A stretch of 19,394 nucleotides of DNA from positions 1-19,394 of the forward strand of contig CBDUYN010000189.1 in assembly GCA_965371445.1 (NCBI GenBank), given 5' to 3'. Of the stretch, positions 7,189 to 13,670 are shown piece after piece (position 1 is the stretch's first letter; the number at the start of each line of letters is the position of its first letter). Under the pieces are notes generated by a model. That model saw only the letters and a program-made list of their open reading frames with translations, was not told the origin of the DNA and did no database searches. Source of the stretch: DASWIG01 sp965371445. Its GTDB lineage: Bacteria; Acidobacteriota; Thermoanaerobaculia; Multivoradales; J023. The position numbers and the translations under genes were made by a program.

Positions 7189-8247
7189 CTAGACGATGAA
7201 GAGCCGGTAGCGCCCCTCGAACGCCTCGACCGTCCCGATCCGCACCGCTTTCCCGACCCCGGCCTCGTGCAGGGCGGCGACCGCGTCGTCGGCCTCCTCG
7301 CCCGGCACCGCGGCGAGGAGGCCGCCGCTCGTCTGCGGGTCGACGAAGATTTGCTCGTGCCAGGTCGGCAGCCGCCGCTCGTAGCGCGTCTTCTCCTCGA
7401 CGAGCTGCTGGTTGACCGCGTTGACGCCCGTCGTCATGCCGCGCTCGTAGACCGCCAGGGCTTCGGACATCGTCGGCACCGCGTCGACCTCGATTCGTAG
7501 CGCCACGTCCGACCCTTCGGCCATCTCCAGGCCGTGGCCGGCGAGGCCGAAGCCCGTGACGTCGGTCGCGGCGTGGACCTCGAAGCGCGCCAGCACCTCC
7601 GCGGCCGTCTTGTTGAGCGTCGTGATCGTCTCGAGGCACTCGTCGAGCGCCGCTTTCGAGACCCAGCCCTTCAGGTTGGCGTTGAAGAGCACGCCGGAGC
7701 CGACGGGTTTCGTCAGGATCAGGGCGTCGCCCACCTGGGCTCCGGCGTTCGACCAATACTTCTCCGGGTGGACGAGCCCCGTCACCGAGAGGCCGAACTT
7801 GGGCTCATCGTCGTCGGTCGTGTGGCCGCCCGCCAGGACCGCTCCGGCCTCGGTGACCTTCGAGAGGGCGCCGGCGACCAGGCGGTGGAGGATCTCGGGC
7901 CCGAGCTTCTCGGCCGGGTAGCCCACCAGGTTCAGGCACGCGATCGGCCGTCCGCCCATGGCGAAGACGTCGGACAAAGCGTTCGCCGCCGCGATCTGCC
8001 CGAAGAGATACGGGTCGTCGACCGGCGGCGTGATGATGTCGGCCGTCAGGACGAGGGCGGTCTCGTCGTCGAGGCGATAGACCGCCGCGTCGTCGCTGGT
8101 CTCGAATCCGACGAGCAGGTTCGGGTCCTCGTTCTTGGGTAGACTCGCGAGCAGCTCTCCGAGCCCGACCGGGCTCAGCTTCGCCGCTCACCCACAGGTC
8201 TTGGCCAGGCTGGTCAGGGTCGGTTTCTGAAAGAGCTTCGTCAGCAT
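7189..8247 (-). CDS. selD: Selenide, water dikinase, selenocysteine-containing
   Basis: SelD makes selenophosphate from selenide and ATP, the selenium donor for selenocysteine and selenouridine synthesis. The frame from ATG 8247 to TAG 7189 has one internal TGA (8190-8188, codon 20). The surrounding residues read Cys-Gly-Sec-Ala-Ala-Lys-Leu-Ser-Pro. Aligned on the catalytic lysine with E. coli AGCGCKISP, the TGA falls exactly on catalytic Cys17. Downstream family signatures are intact: DDAAVYRL, TADIITPPVDDPYLFGQI, NALSDVFAMGG, AGGHTTDDDEPKFGL. A SECIS-like hairpin follows the TGA. The full product is 352 residues, normal for the family; ending at the TGA or starting at TTG 7977 would lose the active site. 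GAGGA lies 7 nt before the ATG. It follows the hybrid kinase gene by 32 nt, same strand. Confidence 0.93.
8159..8190 (-). promoter_or_regulatory. Bacterial SECIS element with Sec UGA codon
   Basis: On the minus strand the UGA (8190-8188) is followed by nine bases and then a hairpin, CUGAGCCC-GGUC-GGGCUCGG (8178-8159). Its stem has eight base pairs, including one U-G pair, and its tetraloop is GGUC. The loop starts 18 nt after the UGA, against 19 nt in the well-studied E. coli fdhF element, whose apical loop also contains GGUC. Position, stem and loop fit the element bound by SelB, so the UGA should be decoded as selenocysteine. Confidence 0.85.
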
Positions 8248-8279
8248 GGTGGTCCTCGGTCGGGGGTTCGGCGGCGATT

Positions 8280-10265
8280 CTATGCGCAAAGCGGGCCATC
8301 GTCCGCCTCTTCGTCGCCGGCAGGAGCCCCCAGCTCCCCGAGCGCCTCGCGGACCACTTCAAGCTCGCGTTCCAGCGCCGCGAGCTCTTCGTCGGCGTCC
8401 TCGGTGGAGCCCCGGCGTCCTCGCTCCTCGAGAGCCCGGCTGATCGACTCCAGACGGCGGGCGCCGATCAGGCCGCAGCCTCCCTTGAAGGCATGAGCGG
8501 CTTCGGCGAGCTCCTGAGGGTCGCCGGCGACGAGGGCCGCGCGGAGCTCCTCGATCCTCTCCCCGGCGTGCTCCAGGAACGAGCGGACGAGCGTCACGGC
8601 GTTCTCCGCTCCCAGCTCCGTCAGGCGTCCCAGGGCCGCGGGGTCCACCACCGCGGCCTCCTCCTCGCCGGCGGGGCCGTCGTCCGGCTCCGGAGGCGGC
8701 TCCGCGGCGTCCGCCGCGGAGGCGTCTACGAGGCTGCCGGCGACTGAGCGCAGCACCGCCTCGAGCTCCTCGAGAAAAATCGGCTTGCCGATGAAGTCGT
8801 CCATCCCGGCCTCAAGGCACCGCTCGCGGTCGCCCACCATAGTGCTCGCGGTGACGGCGACGATCTTCGGCCGCTCCCTGCCCCAGCGGCGGCGGATCTC
8901 GCGGGTCGCCTCCAGGCCGTCGAGCACCGGCATGTGGGCGTCCATCAAGACGAGGTCGTAGCTCTCATCTTCCAGCGCCGCGACCGCCGCGCCGCCGTCG
9001 GAGACGATCGTGGCCTCGTAGCCGAGCTTCTCCAGGAAGAGCCGCGCCACCACCTGGTTGGTCGCATCATCCTCGGCCACCAGGATGCTGAGGGGCATCT
9101 TGCGCCCAAGCTGCGTATCGACCGTGTGGCTCTTGGCCGGGCTCACGACGCGGGCAATCTTGGCCGGAATCTTGAAACGGAAGCTCGATCCTTGCCCCCG
9201 GGTGCTGACGACGGTGATCGTCCCTCCCATGAGCTCGACCAGGCACTTGCTGATCGAAAGCCCCAGGCCCGTGCCGCCGAAACGCCGCATCGTCGAGGCG
9301 TCGGCCTGGCTGAAGACGTCGAAGATGCGTTCCTGCTGCTCCGCCGAGATGCCGATGCCGGTGTCGCGGACCTCGAAGGTCATCTCCACCTCGCCCTCGC
9401 CGCGGCCCGCGTCCTCGGCGTCGACCAGGAGCTTGACCGAGCCCTTTTCGGTGAACTTGACGGCGTTCGACAGGAGGTTGACGAGGATCTGGCGCAACCG
9501 TGTGACGTCGCCGTGGATCGTCGCGGGAGAGCCTTCCGAGACCGACGCGGCCAGCGCCAGGCCTTTCTCGGACGCCGCCGCCGCGACCAGCTCGACAGCG
9601 CTGGAGACGCACTCGCCGACCACGAAGGGTTGGTTCTCGAGCTCGAGATTGTTCGACTCGAACTTCGAGAAGTCGAGCACGCCGTTGACCAGGCCGAGAA
9701 GGTTCTGGCTGCTCGTCCGGATGGTTTCGGCAAAGGCCTGGGCCTGGCTCGCGAGCGGCATGTCGACCAGCAGGCCGCTCATGGCGATGATGGCGTTTAA
9801 CGGGGTGCGGATCTCGTGGCTGACGTTGGCCAAGAATTCGCCCTTGGCGAGGCCGGCCTCGGCCGCCTCCTTGGCGGCCCGCAGGTCGTGGACGGCGGCG
9901 CGGCGCTCGGTGACGTCGTGGGCGAAGCCCAGGACACGCTGGACTTGGCCCTCCACGATCTGCGGCCGCAGCGTCACCTCGGCGATCTGGATCTCGGAGG
10001 ACGGCCGGACCAGCCACAGGTCGAACGGCTCCGGGGCGTTCCCGAGGGTGACCTGGTGGAGGTTCGAGACCAGCTTCGCCATTTCCTGGGGCGCGACGAG
10101 AGAGGTCATCGACTGCCCTATGAGGTCCGCCGCCGCCCGGCCGGTGAGGCGCTCGAAGGCCGCATTGGCCGAGGTGACCGAGCCGTCCTCGATCGCCAGG
10201 GTGAAGATCGCCATCGGCGCCGCCCTTACCAGGGCCTCTTTCACCTCTGCAGGTCGCTGCGTCAT
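8280..10265 (-). CDS. Cytoplasmic hybrid sensor histidine kinase with HPt
   Basis: A 661-residue hybrid kinase without membrane segments. A PAS domain occupies about 8-120, HisKA follows with His150 in NVSHEIRTPLNAI, then HATPase with N-box LVNLLSNAVKF (Asn267), DTGIGIS and GGTGLGLSI. The receiver domain (about 393-507) has acidic residues in AEDD and phosphorylation site Asp442 in LMDAHMPVLDG. After an acidic linker comes an HPt domain with His591 in AHAFKGGCGLIGARRL. All phosphorelay sites of a His-Asp-His chain are thus in one chain; the final receiver partner is not evident here. The start ATG has GGGAG directly against it, too close for ideal initiation, so the true start could differ slightly. 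selD follows 32 nt downstream. Confidence 0.93.
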   Translation of the reverse strand: MTQRPAEVKEALVRAAPMAIFTLAIEDGSVTSANAAFERLTGRAAADLIGQSMTSLVAPQEMAKLVSNLHQVTLGNAPEPFDLWLVRPSSEIQIAEVTLRPQIVEGQVQRVLGFAHDVTERRAAVHDLRAAKEAAEAGLAKGEFLANVSHEIRTPLNAIIAMSGLLVDMPLASQAQAFAETIRTSSQNLLGLVNGVLDFSKFESNNLELENQPFVVGECVSSAVELVAAAASEKGLALAASVSEGSPATIHGDVTRLRQILVNLLSNAVKFTEKGSVKLLVDAEDAGRGEGEVEMTFEVRDTGIGISAEQQERIFDVFSQADASTMRRFGGTGLGLSISKCLVELMGGTITVVSTRGQGSSFRFKIPAKIARVVSPAKSHTVDTQLGRKMPLSILVAEDDATNQVVARLFLEKLGYEATIVSDGGAAVAALEDESYDLVLMDAHMPVLDGLEATREIRRRWGRERPKIVAVTASTMVGDRERCLEAGMDDFIGKPIFLEELEAVLRSVAGSLVDASAADAAEPPPEPDDGPAGEEEAAVVDPAALGRLTELGAENAVTLVRSFLEHAGERIEELRAALVAGDPQELAEAAHAFKGGCGLIGARRLESISRALEERGRRGSTEDADEELAALERELEVVREALGELGAPAGDEEADDGPLCA

Positions 10266-10356
10266 CTCCCGTCGTCTCGACTACCACCGGCCCGGACCGG
10301 TGAGGGTTGCTCTGAGGCCCCAGTTTACCCGGATCGGCCCCGGAAGCGACGTTTTG

Positions 10357-10390
10357 GACGCAGAGACAAATCTTGTAGACGCACAGACAA
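10357..10390. repeat. Two 13-bp direct repeats, 21-bp period
   Basis: GACGCAGAGACAA (10357-10369) and GACGCACAGACAA (10378-10390) differ at one base and are exactly 21 bp apart, two helical turns. They lie about 90-125 bp upstream of the hybrid kinase start, so they present the same face of the DNA to a regulator. The arrangement suggests a tandem activator or repressor site. No clear promoter boxes were found next to them. Confidence 0.5.
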
Positions 10391-10406
10391 GCGCCGGCCG
10401 GAAGAA

Positions 10407-10427
10407 CCGGGACCGTCAAGGTCCCGG
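10407..10427 (-). terminator. Intrinsic terminator of the toxin-antitoxin operon
   Basis: Downstream of the mazF stop the minus strand forms CCGGGACC-TTGAC-GGTCCCGG, an 8-bp GC-rich perfect stem, followed by TTCTTC. The stem can extend with GAAGA pairing to TCTTC across a small bulge. The T-tract is modest. It probably ends mazF transcription before the hybrid kinase gene. Confidence 0.55.
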
Positions 10428-10452
10428 CCTCTTCTCGCATGGAGAAGCCTGG

Positions 10453-10827
10453 TCAGAGGTTGAGGAGCATTCGCAGGGATTCATCGACTTGACGAAGCTT
10501 GACCTCGTTGATCACCGTGGCGAGATGACGGATCGCCCGGTGGGCCGTGTCCACGGTCACGATCTGGTCGGTGGCGACCCAGTGAGGCTTGGGCTTCCAG
10601 GTCGCGTCGGCGACCCGCAGATCCTGCGGCTCAAGGCCGATTCGCCATCTGAGCTTCGGCCGTTCGGTCGTTGTGATCGGAGAGACGATCACCGTCCCGA
10701 AGCTCGAGCGGTTGAGCGCGTCCGTCGAAACGACCAGACAGGGACGCACACCCTTCTGCTCGCGACCCTTCTTCGGGTTCAAGTCGAACATCCAGATCTC
10801 GCCGCGGAGCGCGCTCGGCAGGGTCAT
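10453..10827 (-). CDS. mazF: MazF/PemK-type endoribonuclease toxin
   Basis: A 124-residue protein with the MazF/PemK fold: RGEIWMFDLNPKKGREQKG followed by RPCLVVSTDALN near the N-terminus, then TVIVSPITT, and a C-terminal region with DQIVTVD. In the family, the Arg in the RGEIW segment and Thr/Ser in the SPITT segment contribute to cleavage of single-stranded mRNA at short sequences. The target sequence here cannot be read from the protein. It lies 24 nt after a ribbon-helix-helix antitoxin gene, the usual antitoxin-first order. Its ribosome site is weak (AGTAGG close to the ATG), which would keep toxin synthesis below that of the antitoxin. Confidence 0.92.
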   Translation of the reverse strand: MTLPSALRGEIWMFDLNPKKGREQKGVRPCLVVSTDALNRSSFGTVIVSPITTTERPKLRWRIGLEPQDLRVADATWKPKPHWVATDQIVTVDTAHRAIRHLATVINEVKLRQVDESLRMLLNL

Positions 10828-10851
10828 GGCCTACTCGCAGCGAGTCGGGAG

Positions 10852-11091
10852 CTACTCCCTGGCGGCGAAGCCGCCCAGAAGGGACTCCCTTTCCTCGCGG
10901 TCGTCTTCCGTCAGGTCGACGGCGGCTTCGTTGAACATGGCGAGCAGCTCCTGCTCCTTCTCGCGGGCCATCTCACGCTCGATCAACTGGCGCAGGAACC
11001 CGGCCTTGTTCTTGCTGCCGCCAGCCCGGCGCTCCAGCCAGGCGTCGGTCTCGCCACGAAGGCGGATGCTGATCTGGCGGCTTGCAGGCAT
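10852..11091 (-). CDS. Ribbon-helix-helix antitoxin (MazE-like)
   Basis: A 79-residue protein with an N-terminal ribbon-helix-helix DNA-binding motif (QISIRLRGETDAWLERRA, then KNKAGFLRQLIEREM) and an acidic C-terminal tail that should neutralise the MazF toxin encoded next. Antitoxins of this fold bind their own promoter, more tightly when complexed with toxin. The ATG at 11091 was chosen because AGGGAG lies 9 nt upstream and a promoter fits just ahead of it. The frame is open to 11172, but the extra 27 residues run through the promoter and the tandem repeats and are not expected to be translated. Confidence 0.85.
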   Translation of the reverse strand: MPASRQISIRLRGETDAWLERRAGGSKNKAGFLRQLIEREMAREKEQELLAMFNEAAVDLTEDDREERESLLGGFAARE

Positions 11092-11116
11092 GACGTCGGG
11101 CTCCCTGAAGGTCACT

Positions 11117-11145
11117 AGGGTACCACCGGTGCTTTCGAGCTGCAA
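11117..11145 (-). promoter_or_regulatory. Putative antitoxin-toxin promoter with operator
   Basis: Minus strand: TTGCAG (11145-11140), 17-bp spacer, TACCCT (11122-11117). Each box has only three consensus matches, but the spacing is optimal and the predicted start near 11110 suits the antitoxin ribosome site and ATG. The spacer contains the 8-bp palindrome CACCGGTG (11124-11131), well placed for an autoregulating ribbon-helix-helix repressor. Confidence 0.4.
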
Positions 11146-11148
11146 CCA

Positions 11149-11178
11149 GCAAGAGGATGCAAGAGGATGCAAGAGGAT
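11149..11178. repeat. Three perfect 10-bp tandem repeats upstream of TA operon
   Basis: GCAAGAGGAT occurs three times head to tail at 11149-11158, 11159-11168 and 11169-11178. The unit is about one helical turn, so a protein could bind all copies on one face. The array begins 4 bp upstream of the putative antitoxin -35 box and lies between the toxin-antitoxin module and the beta-barrel remnant. It may be an upstream operator or a scar of the event that joined the two. Confidence 0.85.
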
Positions 11179-11225
11179 CCCCCTTCTCGGTGGCCGGGGC
11201 CGAAGCTCATCGGCGCCACCCGAGC

Positions 11226-11592
11226 GGAAGCTTCAAGCCCAAGATCGTCGTCACCGAGGCCAATGCCACCTGGATGCCGTGGGGCCGCGATCCGCTCCGG
11301 CTGACCCTGGGCATGTACTGGCTGCCCTTCGGCCTGGTCAACGACGACTGGTACTCCGCAACCAACCTCTTCGCCTTGATACCCGCCGCGGCCCAGGCCT
11401 TTCCTCTCCACTACAACGAGCGGGGGCTATCCGGCCGCTCTCGAGCAGGAGGACCGGGTCCTCGGGCTCGGTCTGGACGTCTGGCTGGCCACCAGGTTCC
11501 TGCTCCGCTTCGAGTATCACCTCCTCCGGGAGGAGGACGGCCGTGACCTCGACAATGACGGGTTCGCGTTTAGGTTTTCGGGCGTTTTCTGA
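11226..11592 (+). pseudogene. Degraded outer-membrane beta-barrel protein gene
   Basis: Two overlapping frames together read like the end of a porin-type barrel. The first runs from about 11226 (KPKIVVTEANATWMPWGRD, LTLGMYWLPFGLVND, AFPLHYNERG). The second runs to the TGA at 11592 (LDVWLATRFLLRFEYHLL, DNDGFAFRFSGVF) and finishes with the terminal Phe typical of barrel proteins. The join falls in a G5 run (11422-11426), where removing one G restores a continuous frame. No signal peptide or N-terminal half is present; the sequence upstream is the toxin-antitoxin promoter region. The 3-prime fragment alone cannot make a functional barrel. I do not recognise a specific family member. Confidence 0.6.
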
Positions 11593-11828
11593 GGGAGACC
11601 GCTACCTGAGCGTGTCATGCGGCTGATCGGGTGAAGGCGGGTTCCAAGCCCTTGTTCGTGGCACCATGATACCCGACGATGCCCCAGCCCGCGAGCCGAC
11701 GCCAGCCCATCACCTCCGGCATTGCCCCTTCGCGGCGAACCAAACGCCTCGCTACTGCGTATGCGTGAAACAGGACGATTCGATCGCCTCGGATCGCCCG
11801 TCGAGGAGCCAGCTTGGAATCGACGATC
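11593..11828 (+). other. Intergenic region upstream of FG-GAP gene
   Basis: I see no supportable gene, tRNA or terminator here. A minus-strand frame covers it (11615-12016) but half of it is antisense to the start of the FG-GAP gene and it resembles no family I know. The sequence GTGGCACC at about 11656-11663 recalls a sigma-54 -24 box but has no matching -12 element. Confidence 0.5.
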
Positions 11829-13670
11829 ATGTCCAGAGCCACCTCGTCCGCCAGGACCCGGCGCCGGAGGCGTTTGCGATCCGTTTCGACCTGGGTCGCG
11901 TCGGCCCTGGTGACGCTGCTCCCGGGAACCGCCGGCGGGTCCGACGACGGCGCGAGCGCCGTCTTTCGGGACGAGAGTGCCGCGATCGGCCTCGATTTCG
12001 TCCACTTCAACGGCATGTCGGGAGAGCTCTACGCCGTCGAGGTCGCCGGCGCCGGCGCCGCTGTCTTCGACTACGACAACGATGGCGACCTGGACCTCTA
12101 CCTGATTCAGGGCAGGATGCTGGGCCGTGGCAAGGAGGTGAGCGCGGCGCTCTTCCCACCGCGTCATCCGCTGCCGCTCACCGACCGGCTCTACCGCAAC
12201 GACCTCGAGGTCTCCGCCGAGGGCGGGCGCCGGCGGCAGCGTCCCCCGGGGGGGATCCAGGGGGGAGACCTGCAGTTCACCGACGTCACCTTGACGAGCC
12301 AGCTCAAAGCGACCGGCTACGGCATGGGGGTGGCGACCGGCGACTTCGACAACGACGGCTGGGTGGACCTCTACGTCACCAACTACGGCCCCAACCAGCT
12401 GTGGAAGAACAACGGCGACGGCACGTTCCGCGACGTGACCGCGGCGTCGGGCACCGGCGACCGACGCTGGAGCGTTTCGGCAACGTTCTTCGACTTCGAT
12501 CGCGACGGCTGGCTTGACCTCTACGTCGCCAACTACGTCGACTTCTCCGAGGCGACCCACAAGATCTGCCGCCGGGAGACCGGAGCGCGCGATTACTGCG
12601 GCCCCCAGAGCTTCACGCCGGAAAGCGACCGCCTGTTCCGCAATCGCGGTGACGGAACTTTCGAGGACGTGACGAGTCGCAGCGGCCTCGCCAAGACCTT
12701 CGGCGCCGGCCTCGGCGCCGTGGCCGCCGACTTCGACGGCGACGGCTGGCTCGACCTCTACGTCGCCAACGACATGTGGCCCAACCAGTTGTGGATGAAC
12801 CAGCGCGCCGGTGCGGACGGCCGCGTCACCTTCCGCGACGACGCCCTCCTGGCCGGCGCCGCGGTCGACGCCGAGGGCCGGCCGCAGGCCAGCATGGGCG
12901 TCGACGCCGCCGACTTCGACGGCGACGGCGACGAAGACCTCTTCATGACCCACCTCGACAAACAGACCAACACCCTCTACGTCAACGACGGCCAGGGATT
13001 TTTCCACGACGCCTCGTTTGCCAGCGGGCTCGGGGCGGCGAGCTGGAACATGACGGCTTTCGGCACGGCGTTTTTCGACTACGACAACGACGGCCGGCTC
13101 GACCTCCTGGCGGTCAACGGCGCGGTCTACGTCATCCAGGAGCTGGCGCGGCGCGGTGATCCCTTCCCGCTGCACCAGCCCAACCAGCTCTTCCGCAACC
13201 TCGGCGACGGCGACACGCTCCGCTTCGCCGACGTCAGCGCCGAAGCCGGTGAGGTCTTCGCCCTCTCCGAGGTCAGCCGCGGCGCCGCTTTCGGCGACCT
13301 CGACAACGACGGCGACACCGACGTCGTCGTCACCAACAACAACGGGCCGGCCCGGGTGCTGGTCAATCTTCACGGCCAGGACCGGCACTGGATCGGCCTT
13401 CGGCTACTAGGTGGTACGGCGCCGCGCGACATGCTGGGCAGCCGAGTCGAGGTGCGCCGCGCGGGGCAGAAGCCGCTCGTCCGTCGGGTAGCGAGCGACG
13501 GCAGCTATGCATCGGCCAACGATCCGCGGGTCCTGGTCGGCCTGGGAGAGTCGACCGCTGTCGAGTCGGTCCGGGTCCTGTGGCCGAACGGCCAGGCGGA
13601 AGAGTGGCGACAGGTGCCGATCGACGCCTATACCACCCTGGTCCAGGGCAAGGGCACTCCGGTCCCATGA
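11829..13670 (+). CDS. Secreted FG-GAP/VCBS repeat protein with ASPIC/UnbV domain
   Basis: A 613-residue exported protein of the CRTAC1-like family. The N-terminus is arginine-rich followed by a hydrophobic stretch (WVASALVTLLPG), consistent with a signal peptide. At least seven beta-propeller repeats carry the calcium-binding consensus, for example FDYDNDGDLDLYL, GDFDNDGWVDLYV, FDFDRDGWLDLYV, ADFDGDGWLDLYV and GDLDNDGDTDVVV. The C-terminus is an ASPIC/UnbV domain (GSRVEVRRAG, VRRVASDGSYASANDPRV, VRVLWPNGQAEEW). The molecular role is unknown; surface or periplasmic binding is likely. ATG 11829 is the conservative start; a TTG at 11814 has the better ribosome site (GAGGAG, 5 nt away). The stop overlaps the TPR gene start by 4 bp (ATGA). 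Confidence 0.92.
   Translation: MSRATSSARTRRRRRLRSVSTWVASALVTLLPGTAGGSDDGASAVFRDESAAIGLDFVHFNGMSGELYAVEVAGAGAAVFDYDNDGDLDLYLIQGRMLGRGKEVSAALFPPRHPLPLTDRLYRNDLEVSAEGGRRRQRPPGGIQGGDLQFTDVTLTSQLKATGYGMGVATGDFDNDGWVDLYVTNYGPNQLWKNNGDGTFRDVTAASGTGDRRWSVSATFFDFDRDGWLDLYVANYVDFSEATHKICRRETGARDYCGPQSFTPESDRLFRNRGDGTFEDVTSRSGLAKTFGAGLGAVAADFDGDGWLDLYVANDMWPNQLWMNQRAGADGRVTFRDDALLAGAAVDAEGRPQASMGVDAADFDGDGDEDLFMTHLDKQTNTLYVNDGQGFFHDASFASGLGAASWNMTAFGTAFFDYDNDGRLDLLAVNGAVYVIQELARRGDPFPLHQPNQLFRNLGDGDTLRFADVSAEAGEVFALSEVSRGAAFGDLDNDGDTDVVVTNNNGPARVLVNLHGQDRHWIGLRLLGGTAPRDMLGSRVEVRRAGQKPLVRRVASDGSYASANDPRVLVGLGESTAVESVRVLWPNGQAEEWRQVPIDAYTTLVQGKGTPVP

Noticed and set aside
7189..7977. selD as a truncated pseudogene starting at TTG 7977
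   Set aside because: The sequence upstream to ATG 8247 continues the SelD signature without gaps, and the single TGA sits at the catalytic position with a SECIS hairpin, so it is a Sec codon and not a lesion.
9058..11118. 686-codon plus-strand open frame
   Set aside because: Antisense to the hybrid kinase, mazF and antitoxin genes; crosses a terminator and a promoter and shows no domain.
11630..11662. tRNA-like T-arm (GGGTTCCAAGCCC) followed by GGCACCA
   Set aside because: No acceptor, D or anticodon arms can be drawn around it.
11656..11690. Possible sigma-54 promoter (GTGGCACC) before the FG-GAP gene
   Set aside because: The -24-like box is good but at the required distance the -12 GC element is absent.
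11615..12016. 133-codon minus-strand frame in the region before the FG-GAP gene
   Set aside because: Half is antisense to the FG-GAP gene, and no family, ribosome site or promoter was recognised. I considered a transposase fragment but found no DDE motif or inverted ends.
11517..13388. 623-codon minus-strand open frame with VEV/VAV-rich repeats
   Set aside because: Its repetitive look is the reverse complement of the Asp/Gly-rich FG-GAP repeats.
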